From NCBI GenBank assembly GCA_020226215.1, contig CM035234.1, positions 49,479,275-49,543,274 on the forward strand: a stretch of DNA of 64,000 nt, given 5' to 3'. This document shows, one piece after another, positions 13,161 through 24,239 of the stretch. The stretch's first letter is position 1. Each line of letters begins with the position of its first letter. The notes beneath the pieces were generated by a model that ran no database searches, had not been told where the DNA came from, and was given only the letters and a program-made list of their open reading frames with translations. The position numbers and the translations under genes were made by a program. The stretch is from Sindora glabra (Eukaryota > Streptophyta > Magnoliopsida > Fabales > Fabaceae).

Positions 13161-14024
13161 TATGTGTATCATAACACATCAAAATTAATCTAAATTCATA
13201 AAACAATAGTAAGCATGAATCAGGTCAATCCTATAAAGACTAAATTTCAGTTTACTTCCAATTTGATTATGAAACAAAAGAGGATTTTTCAATGTAGGAA
13301 AGATAAAATTAAATAGCAAGAAGTAATAATCATATGAATTGAGAATAGAAAATAAAATATGGGATTTACTCAAAGTAAAAAGAATTCCAATTCAAAGGAT
13401 TTTACATTAATCTATTGATTTATCATTAACCATAAAACATAAGTAATGCTTAAGTAATTACTTAGTTAATGTAAATAACTAGGAAGCCTACAATTATTTC
13501 CAAATTCCCTCTTTAATGTGATTAAAATTAAAAAATTGAAGCTAATTAATTAAATTTAATTCTTATTAAGACCTAATCAAAATTGATTGAAACTAAATTA
13601 GAGTAAAGATAAGTGAAATTTAACTAAAATAGGCTAAATAACCCTACAGATGTGTAAATTACAAAGTTTATCTGTTATTTCATCTATCGTACAATAGCTA
13701 ATTGAATCAATTCATAAATGCAAAAATAACATAATCAACTACTTAAAAACTTAATCACACAAGCAATCATCCAATGAGTTTCTTTTAGAAAACTATCATG
13801 TAGTTATCAATAAAAGAAATAGATGAACAAAGATAATTAATGAAGCACAAAATTTGAAGAAAGAGATTTTAAAATCAATTATAAAGAATGTACCAAATCC
13901 CTTGAATTAGAAGAAGAGAGAATTTAGCGACTTATGGTTTTAAAAACTCAAAAATATCAAAAATGGAAAACTTGTTAATACCAAAATCTGAATTACCTAC
14001 AAAATCAATGTTTTCTCTATATGT
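13161..14024 (-). mobile_element. Athila-like 3' LTR, left part
   Basis: This matches 47597-48460 of the 5' LTR along its whole length, for example 'tttcagtttac', 'atttgatta.gaaac' and 'ttatttcatcta'. The match stops at 14024, where a solo LTR begins, and resumes at 27906. The left boundary is good to about two bases. Confidence 0.85.
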
Positions 14025-15983
14025 TGTTACACCCCTAAAATTATAAAAATTCTATTTTAATTATGAAACTGGTAATTTTATAAATGTATTGGTAATTATG
14101 GAAGTTATGGAAAGATTTAAGATAGTTATTTAATTATAGCAAATGGAGTCTTAATACTAAAGTAAAATTCAAATTAAATACAATAATGTGTGAAATTAGA
14201 ATAGAAATAGGATATGTGGAGCAATCTAGGATGAACAATTCCCAAAATGCTCCTAGTACTCATGTTAATTGCAAAATTACCCTTGAACCAAGTAAATAGC
14301 CCTAAAGCCATTTACTTTCCCATTCTTTCTTAGCCAAGAACCTAATTTCCCCCTTCCCTCATTTCTTAAATTTTCATTTTAATCTTAAGCTTAAATTCGA
14401 TAAGAAATCAAGTTCATTCCTTTAATTAGTCATCAACTTCACTTCGGATCAAGGTTTTTTTTTTAAATAAAATTGTAAGGTTATTTTTTAGGAAAATTAA
14501 GGATTTAAGTAGTAATTGGATGTTTGGTGTGATAGGATTAAAAATTCATACAAGTTGCTCATTTTCTTCATTCTTTCCTAAATTAAAATCAGTTAATGAT
14601 AATCTACTTACTAAGATTTGGTATAAAATTATTGAATTTATAATAAGTGAATGTTAGATTCTATGTTTTTTTTTTTTTTGATAAAATGATATTAGACTGA
14701 TGTTCTTATACAATAAGGTGTTTTAAGATGGCAAATGTTAGTTTGAAGTATGAATAATAAGATATAATTTTTTATTATTGCTGCATATTGAACTAAAGTG
14801 AGGATTGGATGAACTACTACATTTTCACATCAATTTTTGGAATTTCTAGGTTGGTACTTGAATATAGAATTTAAGTACTACCTTGAACATAGTACTTATA
14901 GGGTAATATTTGAGTACCCTATTCGAGTACTAAATGGTCCCAAACTTTCTATATGCAATTATTCAAGTGAGGTACTTGAATACTAGCCCTGTTATGCTAG
15001 GGCTTTGTATTTGAATATCATACTTGAATATTGAAGATGCCTTATGTTTCTACCTTATAATAATCAAGTAGGGAACTCAAGTAAGCCTAATATAGAAAGG
15101 CATGCTCAAGTCTTACACTCAAATACCCCTTAGAGATCAATGTGAATGTAAACCTTGAATTAAATGTTATGAAAATATATAGATCACTTATATGAGATCA
15201 TTTATTTATCCTTATTAAATGGCTATTATTGATGGAAAATGAATGGATGGAATGTAACTTGTGATATGATGAGTGCTGATGAGATATGAATGATGAAATT
15301 TGTTAAAATGTTATTATGGTGAGATATAATATTGAAATGTTGAATTAAAATGATTATACCAAATCTAGGCAATTTCATTGTGATTGATAAATACTAGGAG
15401 GAAGGTAGGGATTGTGATGGATAAGGTAGATCAAGAGGCATAAAGCAAGCTAACTATTACTAATTAATTATTGCTTATTATTATTTGACTCCATTTATTA
15501 AGGATGGAAAATTTGAGTTAGGTTTGATTGTAATGTTCAATTCTGATTAACATGATATACTACATTGTTGCTTTGGAATATGAAATATATGTTATAGTAT
15601 GATTCATAAATAAATTGGATAAGTAAATTATCTGCTTATTGAAATTTGAAGTCTTTTTTTTTAATAAAAAAGTTTTATAAATGCCTAAGTTAAAGCTCTA
15701 TAGCCACCATTGATAGTTTAAGATTAAAGTTGTATTGTGAGAAGTCATAAATAGTAGATAAGAAGTTAGATTAGAGAAATCACAAGAATCTATAGTAGTT
15801 TGTAAGTACATTAAATGTTTAACATTATAGCTATTATGTAAATACTCATTTTAATAATGGCATAAAGTAATTAAATTTAACTAGCTTATTATTTATTATA
15901 TGATGGTATTAAATTAGGATTAGATAGGTTTTTGGATACTAATAATGGGACCTATGCTAGTCACAGCTAGATGGGTTGTGACA
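14025..15983 (+). mobile_element. Solo LTR, Tekay-style termini
   Basis: The unit starts TGTTACACCCC and ends GGGTTGTGACA, giving 1959 bp with inverted ends. It is flanked by TATGT (14020-14024) and TATAT (15984-15988), a 4-of-5 duplication. It contains no coding remnant. Inside, 14840-15120 carries many short copies, in both orientations, of a 'gtacttgaata'-like word that could form local stem-loops. Orientation is uncertain because both ends have the same inverted form. It interrupts the Athila-like 3' LTR. Confidence 0.75.
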
Positions 15984-15989
15984 TATATA

Positions 15990-18038
15990 TGCTAAAGTTA
16001 TGCCCTATAAGGAAATTACATATGATGTAGTAAGATAGTTCTTGTAAACTTTATCATTCAATCTATTATCATTAAAAAGGCATGTTATTATTCTTTATCA
16101 ATCATTTAATTATTATTTATGTTTAATAAACTCTAAAGATTAAAATGAGCACATGGAATATGGTTATGCATAGAGATGATAATCATGAAACATATTCCTT
16201 ACAAGCTTAGATCTTAAAATGCTCCTAGTTATAGAGTTATTGCGAATGGACTCTAATGACTCAGATAGACTAGTACATATTATTCATACTTAAATGGGAA
16301 TGTGTCTTATTTCACAAACCTCAATGTGGTGACACTTGTATATATATGTAGGTGTTTATTAGATGAATAAGTTCACTAAGTTGACCTATTTAAGAATTTC
16401 TATGTGGATAAATTGAATTAGAATTCTTATGTTGCAATGGTATAGAGTTGATCATTTAACTTGAGATATCATCTTAAATCTTACAAATGGTATGTTATAC
16501 TTTAATATTACCTTGATTCCTAGAAGTCATCTGAAGGACATCTATTAGGTATAACCTTACCATATATAAAGATTTTTTAATGTCAATAATGAATTCATCA
16601 CTTATGATAAAGAAAAGAGAATGTATTATGCTATCTTGGAATCATACTTGGAAATCATTGGCCAAAATGGGGTAAAATAAAAAAAATGAGTTTTTGAGTT
16701 TCACATAAAAAGTCATGAATTTCAAATTGGAAACAAAGTAGTTAAATGACTAGGGTTTCAACTAATTACCATGTCCCAACTTCAACTAGGACATTGTATG
16801 ATCAAATAATTATATTGCATGGTAATTGCAATTGAAAAGGTTTATTTTTAGGATTCACATTAACTACTTCATAACAATTAGACATTAATAATAAATTTTG
16901 AGATTTAGAATTAATGAGATTAATTCTAAATATTAAATTAAAGTAGTTGAATGACTAGGATTTCAACTAATTACCATGTCTTAACTTCAACCAGGACATT
17001 GTATGATGAAATAATTATATTGCATGGTAATTGTAATTAAAAAGGTTCATTTTTAGGATTCACATTAACTAATTCATAACATGTTATTAGATGTTAATAA
17101 TTAATTTTAGGATTTAGAATTAATTCTAAATATTAAATTAAAGTAGTTGAATGACTAGGATTTCAACTAATTACCATGTCCTAACTTCAACTAGGACATT
17201 GTATGATGAAATAATTCTATTGCATGGTAGTTGCAATTGAAAAGGTTCAATTTTAGGATTTATGCTAACTAGTTAATAACATGTTATTAGATGTGAAACA
17301 TAAATTTTGAGATTTAGAATTAATGAAATTAATTCTAAATATTAAATTAAAAGAGTTTAATTTAATCATGGTCCACTACTAGTTTAATGGTGAACCTAGA
17401 GGGTTATAAACATAAAATTAAATGTATCCACATTTATTTATTTAGAGAGAATAATTCAATCATGAGATAATTGATAATTCAACTATAAGATAATTAATGA
17501 GAAAAAAGAAATAAATATAAATGAAAAATTCACTTACTAAAATATTTTGTGAATAAATAAATTGTTTATTTATTTATTGGGCAATTTTTAGATGTGTTTT
17601 ATTTTGATTAGGATTCCTAAAAATCCTTTTAGGATTCTAGTAAGCAAGTTATAAGATGATCATAAAAGGATGTTAATAAGAGTTGTAGAAAATATAAAGA
17701 ATAACGTATTAGTTGCTACTATGTGTGTGTGCTTATGTGCTGAGTTAATCATAAAAATTGCCTTCTCTTCTCCCTTTTCTTTATAATTGCCACTCATCGT
17801 TAATACAAAAATGTGATGGAATGGAAACTAGTCATGTAAACTAACTTTAGAAAAAGCACACTTAGATCTCTTAATTGAAGTTTTAGAACACATATAATAG
17901 AGAGAGGTAAAAATATTTTTTATTTATATATTAATGAATTGAATTAATTACATGAGTAGTCATTAAGAAAGAAAGTTAGATTAATTAAATTTTTTAAACT
18001 TCTACTATTTGCATGTAATGCAATCTCAAATTTTCTAA
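15990..18038 (+). mobile_element. 5' LTR of the copia element
   Basis: It starts TGCTAAAGTTATGCCC and aligns with the 3' LTR at 26242-27905, for example through the shared 'acatattccttacaagctta' block. It is about 385 bp longer than the 3' LTR because one roughly 205-bp segment is present three times (16738-17350). Confidence 0.88.
16738..17350 (+). repeat. Tandem triplication inside the copia 5' LTR
   Basis: The three units start at 16738, 16943 and 17143 and are about 205, 200 and 208 bp long. Each begins gtagtt(g/a)aatgactagg and ends near attaaatta. The 3' LTR carries the segment once (26989-27200). Confidence 0.93.
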
Positions 18039-18054
18039 TGGTGATATGAGAGTC
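18039..18054 (+). other. Primer binding site of the copia element
   Basis: TGGTGATATGAGAGTC resembles the usual initiator tRNA-Met site TGGTATCAGAGC with a short insertion and substitutions. It abuts the LTR end. Confidence 0.65.
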
Positions 18055-18980
18055 AATCATACTAAAATTTGGTTCAAAATGGCATCAGATGCTATGATTA
18101 ATTTTTCTTCATATTATAATTTTGAATTTTTCATTGAATCTTAAATGCATGAGATAATAAATTTTTCTTTGGTAATAAATTTCTAGACCTTACATTGCAA
18201 TATGAATATATATATATCCATAAAATAATTATCGGTTGGAGATTGGAGATGGGATATTTTGGTGATTTGATATGGGAAATTGCATAACCTAATGATTTAT
18301 TATTATTTTTTCTATGATGTAGATTCAATGCTTATGGTTTGTTGTGACATGAGACCAATTTTATATAACTGGTGGAAAAATAGAATAGTAAATTGTATCA
18401 TAGTGCTACTTCTTGAACTTTCTTTCAAAGAGGTGCTAGCATTAATCTTTATTTCAAATAGGTGTTGATTTAACGAATTATTACTATTATGTTCCTAAAA
18501 TACTCTTTTTTAACCATTAGAATACGGTTATGAATCAAGAATATCGGAAAGGCATAACTTCATGATTAATTAACTAATTTTTGCATATAACCATTTATTT
18601 TCATTTGTCTTCCCATGATCTTTCCATAGAAAATAAAAAAATTTAGGGTCAATGGGGGTCCACCTAACCAAAAATTTGTAAATTAAACTTAAAATTTTGA
18701 ATTATGATAACTTTATTCTCGGTTGTCTATTTTGGGAAATTTTTTTTATTTCATGTAACTTTTTGAGATTTACATACTTGCAAAATGCTCATTTTGCCCA
18801 TTTTAATTAGTTAAAAAAAAGTTTTTTTTAATGACTTTTCTTAATTTTTCTTCATTTTCTTATTATTTTTTCAACTTTAATCTCATTTTTATTAATTCAA
18901 ACTCATTCGAATCCTATATTAAACTTTTTCTCCTTAGCTCTTTTGATATCTAGTAATGCCATAACAATTTTCTTAACAAA
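18055..18980. other. Copia leader region, nothing coding recognised
   Basis: This AT-rich stretch between primer site and minisatellite should hold the leader and the start of gag. I find no recognisable gag. The short frames at 18131-18328 (minus) and 18280-18468 (plus) overlap each other and look like chance. Confidence 0.5.
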
Positions 18981-20085
18981 CAAAACTATCAAAGAAAAAT
19001 ATATTACTATTTGTAGATCAAATAGTAATATGTATTGTTTCATTTGACATGAACAAAAAATATTAATAAATTGATAAGTTAAATCTACTTAATAATTAAA
19101 TTATTAAATAACAACATATTACTATTTGTTCTCCAAATAGTAATATGTTATTGTTTTATTTCAAAATAGTAACACCAATAAAAAATTATAAAAAAATAGA
19201 TAAATTAAATTTAATTAATAATTAAATAATTAAATAATAGTATGTTACTGTTTATTTTTTAAATAATAACATATTACTATTTCATTTCAAAACAGTAACA
19301 TGAATTAAAAATCATAAATAAATGGATAAATCAAGTCTAATTAACAATCAAACTGCCAAAGAAGAGGATGTTATTATTTCGTTTCAAAACAGTAATACCA
19401 ACCAAAAAATTACAAATAAATGGATAAATCAAGTTTGATTAAAAATTAAATTGCTAAATAATATGTTACTATTTATTCTTCAAATAGTAACATATTACTA
19501 TTTCATTTCAAAATAGTAATATGAATAAAAAATCTCAAATAAATGGATAAATCAAATCATAAATAAATGGATAAATTAAGTCTAATTAATAATCAAACTG
19601 CTAAAAAATAACATGTTACTATTTATTCTCCAGAGAATAACATGTTACTATTTCATTTTAAAATAGTAATACTAATAAAAAAATTACAAATAAATGGATA
19701 AATCAAGTCTAATTAATAACCAAACTACTAAATAACAATATGTTACTGTTTCTTCTTCTGATAGTAATATTTTACTATTTCATTTCAAAAGAGTAACATG
19801 AACTAAAAATTTTAAATAAATAGATAAATCAAGTCTAATTAATAATCAAACTACCAAAGAAGAGAATATTACTATTCCATTTTAAAATAATAACACTAAG
19901 CAAAGACTATAAATAAATGAATAAATTAAGTCCAAGTAATAACCAAATTACTAAATAACAAAATGTTACTGTTTATTCTTCAAACATTAACATGTTACTA
20001 TTTCATTTCAAAATAATAATACTAACAAAAAATCGTAAATAAATGGATAAATTAAATCTAATTAACAACTAAATTTTCAAATACT
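18981..20085. repeat. 126/97-bp minisatellite, left segment
   Basis: The anchor word 'gataaat(c/t)aa' recurs at 19073, 19199, 19325, 19423, 19570, 19697, 19823, 19919 and 20046. Spacings are 126, 126, 98, 147 (including a local 25-bp duplication), 127, 126, 96 and 127. Long monomers carry a hairpin such as CATATTACTATTT-7 bases-AAATAGTAATATG at 19115-19147, a perfect 13-bp stem. Short monomers (19325, 19823) lack it and instead carry an 'aaagaagag' word. The array continues after the inserted solo LTR, at 21444. Confidence 0.93.
20081..20085. other. Target-site duplication ATACT (left)
   Basis: ATACT precedes the solo LTR. The other flank (21444-21448) is ATAAT, one mismatch. Confidence 0.5.
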
Positions 20086-21443
20086 TGTTAGTATATATGC
20101 CCTAAAACCAATCATATTAATGATTGTAAATTTAAATCGTGTTATTTTAATGGCAATTCTAATTATCATATTTATATATATTATTTATGTAATATATTTA
20201 ATTATGATAATAACCTTAGAATTATATTCTTAAATGTCCCTAATCATATATCATTGTGGATTAGGTGGCTTTGATATATATTAAGACTAACATGTGTGAT
20301 GACTTATATGAAATCTTAAGTCTATACATGAGTACAAGTTAGAGAACTTGTATATTGGACCGACCTATCCTAAGAATACTACATGGGTCTTTATATGAGT
20401 GTCATGAGTAATTCTTAGTGATCATTATTATTATGGTCATTTGACCTGAGATCACTAAGGTTCCTTATATGTGAGTTTCATATTTTGATATTATTCTATG
20501 TGACTCATGATTGAGTAAATGCAAGGGTAGTTATTGGATATGTCATATATCATGCAGAGGGGCTTGTGTGATTAAGATGAAATTTGTCCCTTCTTTATAA
20601 CAGAAGTAATATCTGTGGACCCCTTGATTAAGTAAAGTTGAAAAAATGCATGGCTATGCTCAAATGAATTGACATGGGATGTCAAGTACATTTGCTTCAG
20701 TCAGCTTACTGAGGAATCAAGAAACCTCAAGATTAGGCTATATGGGAATGACACGATCTATGTCTTGTGTTCAATCTAGATGTTTAGGACAAAAGAACAT
20801 AGATGATGATCACGTGTAAAGATTTAGTCGAATCACCGACTTTCTCATTACTTGGATAACAATGATGTGTTGCTAGACATTACTCATTATTTATGATCAT
20901 TAATATGATTAATGATCATTGCTAACATAATGAGAGCTTGTAAGGTTGCACACTTAGAGCTTAGTGAATTTGGAATTAATAGGACAAATTGTTTGGGCCT
21001 AATATTTGAAAATTCCATGTTATAATTATAAGGCCCAATAATAAGCCTATAATTATACATGAAATAAAGCCTAATTAGTTAGGATTTTCTATGCACCTAT
21101 TTAATTAGGCTTATTGGATAATAATACATGAATTATTCACGCATCCCCTACATTAAAAAACCTAACAACTCCTTTAAACCCTTGGAGGGCGTAGCTAGAA
21201 CTACGAAACTAAAGGACGTGAATTTCAATCGGTGGGTGTGAGACATTTGTTGGTGATTTATAGGTTCGTATGAATACCTTAGAGTCTTCGACCAAAAGGA
21301 AGTCGAAGAAGTGATCAACGAATGAGTTCCTAAATTATCTGAAAGGTATTGAATGAATCCCTATTCTAATCTAATGTTTTGCATGGATCCGTTAGCTGAG
21401 ATCAATTAATTTCGCTAAGCTTGTTTGGCTCCCGATCCTAATA
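20086..21443 (+). mobile_element. Solo LTR, family 1 copy 3 (diverged)
   Basis: The unit starts TGTTAGTATATATGCCC and ends CCTAATA (probably CCTAACA with C to T), 1358 bp. It is related to the copies at 5753-7406 and 49806-51376 through 'acatgagtaca', 'agaatactacatgg', 'gatcactaagg' and 'atgcatggctatgctcaa'. Its last 400 bases differ. It interrupts a minisatellite monomer: with LTR and duplication removed, the anchor spacing across it is 126, exactly one monomer. Confidence 0.85.
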
Positions 21444-21830
21444 ATAATAATATGTTACTATTTATTCTCTAGATAGTAACATGTTACTATTTTGTTTCAA
21501 AATAGTAACACGAACTAAAAACCCTAAATAAATGGATAAATTAAGTTTACTTAATAACTAAACGGTCAAAGAAGAGGATGTTATTGTTCTATTTCAAAAT
21601 AATAATATCGACTAAAAATCATAAATAAATGGATAAATCAAGTTTAATTAATAAGCAAATTGCCAAATAACATATTACTGTTTGGTCTCCAAATAGTAAC
21701 ATATTACTATTTCATCTCCAAACAATAACACGAATAAAATTTTTTAAATAAATAGATAAATTAAGTCTAATTAATAACTAAATTGTCAAATAATAATATG
21801 TTACTATTTATTTTTCAAACAGTAATTTAT
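21444..21830. repeat. 126/97-bp minisatellite, right segment
   Basis: This is the continuation of the array, with anchors at 21535, 21632 and 21755. The 97-bp monomer at 21535 is again the short type with the 'aaagaagagg' word. The others carry the hairpin. Confidence 0.92.
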
Positions 21831-22605
21831 CTAGGATTATTATTTTTTTAAAAGAAAGGTAAAAAAAAGAGACTATTCTATAATTTTATGTAAAGTTTTA
21901 TGCCTTTAAGTTTTTATTTATTTTTATTTTTATCTTAACTAAAAATTTATTTTAATCCCTAAAAATTAAATTTTTATTATTTTTATTTATAATTAAAATT
22001 TTATATTAATTTAATTTTTATAAAGTTAAAAATTCTCCAATTTTAATTCTTAGAAGTTTTTAGTTTTTTATTTTTTTAAAAAATTAAAAATTCTTCAATT
22101 TTAATGTGATAAAAGAGGTTTTTGTTTCATGCTTTTAATCTTGTGAAAATGCGTTATAATTATTTTATTTTATCTTTTCGGTATTATGATAAATTTCTAT
22201 ATGTGAGTGCACTTAAATAAGAGAAAGTGAGTGTGTGGTACCTTATTGTAATAAATTACAATAAATAGTACCAGCCTAATTTTTTCTAAAATAGAATTAT
22301 TTTCAAGTTGATTTGAGATTTTGAAGGGATTTTTTTTATCAACATATTTGCATAACCAACTTAACCTAATACAACATACGTAAGGTTAGAAATTTATGAT
22401 GTTAAGGATTCAATTATACTGCTTGTATGTGAAACCAATATTATGGGAATTGAGATAATATTTCCATGCTTTTGGTTCTCATGGATTCAATGTATATATA
22501 ATTTATATAATTGATCGAATACATTAGCTATTTTATATATACCATATATATGTAAAATTGAATACATAAATAGTAATTGTTATTATTTTTAAATTATTTA
22601 TATAT

Positions 22606-22659
<54 letters not shown>

Positions 22660-24094
22660 GTGATTGGCACAATATATTAGATATTTTATGTATATATATG
22701 AGATATGTATAAAATTGAATACATAAATAGTAATTATTATTTTTCTAGATTGTTAATACATGTGATGCATATAATTTGTGCATAAACTAAATCCATTAGA
22801 TGGATTATATATATAAGATATAATGTATATATATAATGTAATGTTAAATAATTTGTTAATTAACAATTTAATCATATACCTTAATATTTATAATTTGATT
22901 GTGATAAAATTTATTCGATAAAGGGGTAAAAAAAAAAGGAATTAACTTAATAAGACTAGGATTCCTTTTATATATTTATTTGATAAATATATATACTTTT
23001 ATATTCATTTGATAGATATAATTTATTTTCATATGATGAATTTTAAAATGAGGTCTGCATGTCTCAGCTTCTCTAACTATTCTATAATTGCATTTCTTTC
23101 TTTACCTGAAATGTACCTCCTTGGTTGTTGACTATGGGTTCTTATTTATGGATGTAAATAAAATAGGATAAAGGCAAACAAACTTTTCGTTTATCAGAAT
23201 AATGTAGTAGAGATTCTAGAGAAGAGTGGATGAAGGCCCATGTATACTTGGGGATGCATGTGTAATTCTTTAGAAATAATATCTTGCTTTTACAACTTGT
23301 GTGAAAGGCCCATAATGATCCATGGTAGTTATATTAGATATAGATGTATAAGATGAATGCTAATTCATAATTATAGGATGATTTGAATTAAATATTGATG
23401 AGACAAATTAATTTGAAATCTTTCCTTTATAAATGTTTCAAGGACATTAAATATTAAGTTGTAAGATATTAAGTTGTAAGAAAAATAAATTAAAGAGTTT
23501 GATTAATTAAAGCCTTCCATCATTGGCAATTGATATGAGATTTTATCATGTTATGCATATATCACCAATAATATTTAGGGTAAGTAATATGTGAAAAATT
23601 ATATTAATTATTTATACATAATGGTGTTCATGGGATGTTTGATATTGGTGCTATCATCAATAATATTTGGGGGCATCAATATTAGGCATGCTTATATGGA
23701 AATGATAGGTCTAGCTTAACATGAATTTGCACAAGAGCATCGATAGTATTCAAGTTTATGTTAAATCTAAGGCTAAATAATTTGAATGTTACATGAGATG
23801 TAATTGATAAGACTTATCTACCTTTTGAAATTATCGTGGGGTCACCAATAATATTTAAGCTCATGATAATTTTAATTGGGTCTTAAACCCACTAGATAGC
23901 TTTCCAACAAAGTTTTCTACACCTTATCATGAGGGTGATAAAATCTAATTAAAATAGTGGGAAGGATGTTTATATTAGAAATCTCTAGTATAAATAAATA
24001 TTTTTTATTGAATATCTACTTATTCCTTATTATTTTATTGTAATTCTATTGAAATGACGATGAACCCACTTTCTTTAATACTCACTTGATCATT
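21831..24094. other. Copia internal region, no recognisable coding
   Basis: This is very AT-rich sequence. About 22490-22810 holds two to three copies of a roughly 170-bp unit ('acataaatagtaatt', 'atttatatatgtgat') with an AT microsatellite at 22607-22653. About 23510-23880 repeats the word 'caataatattt' several times. Gag is expected here but only its zinc knuckle is visible, further right. Confidence 0.5.
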
Positions 24095-24200
24095 TTTTGG
24101 AAATGTTCAAAGATTTGGAATTGAAAAAGAGGCTTGCTTCCATTATAGGAAACCTAATCATTGGAAGAGGAATTGCAAGGTTACCTTGTAAAGTTAAAGT
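24095..24200 (+). pseudogene. Copia gag zinc-knuckle remnant
   Basis: At 24135-24176 the frame reads CFHYRKPNHWKRNC, the CX2CX4HX4C nucleic-acid-binding knuckle of copia gag with the second cysteine changed to tyrosine. Gag would package the element's RNA. The rest of gag is not recognisable. A stop follows almost at once, and the protease remnant begins about 60 bases later. Confidence 0.75.
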
Positions 24201-24239
24201 AAAAGACTTCAAATTTATTTTTGTTAAAGTTAACCTTTC

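Noticed and set aside
18981..21830. Regularly spaced repeats as a CRISPR array
   Set aside because: Whole monomers repeat without unique spacers, and the setting is a plant retrotransposon. It is a minisatellite.
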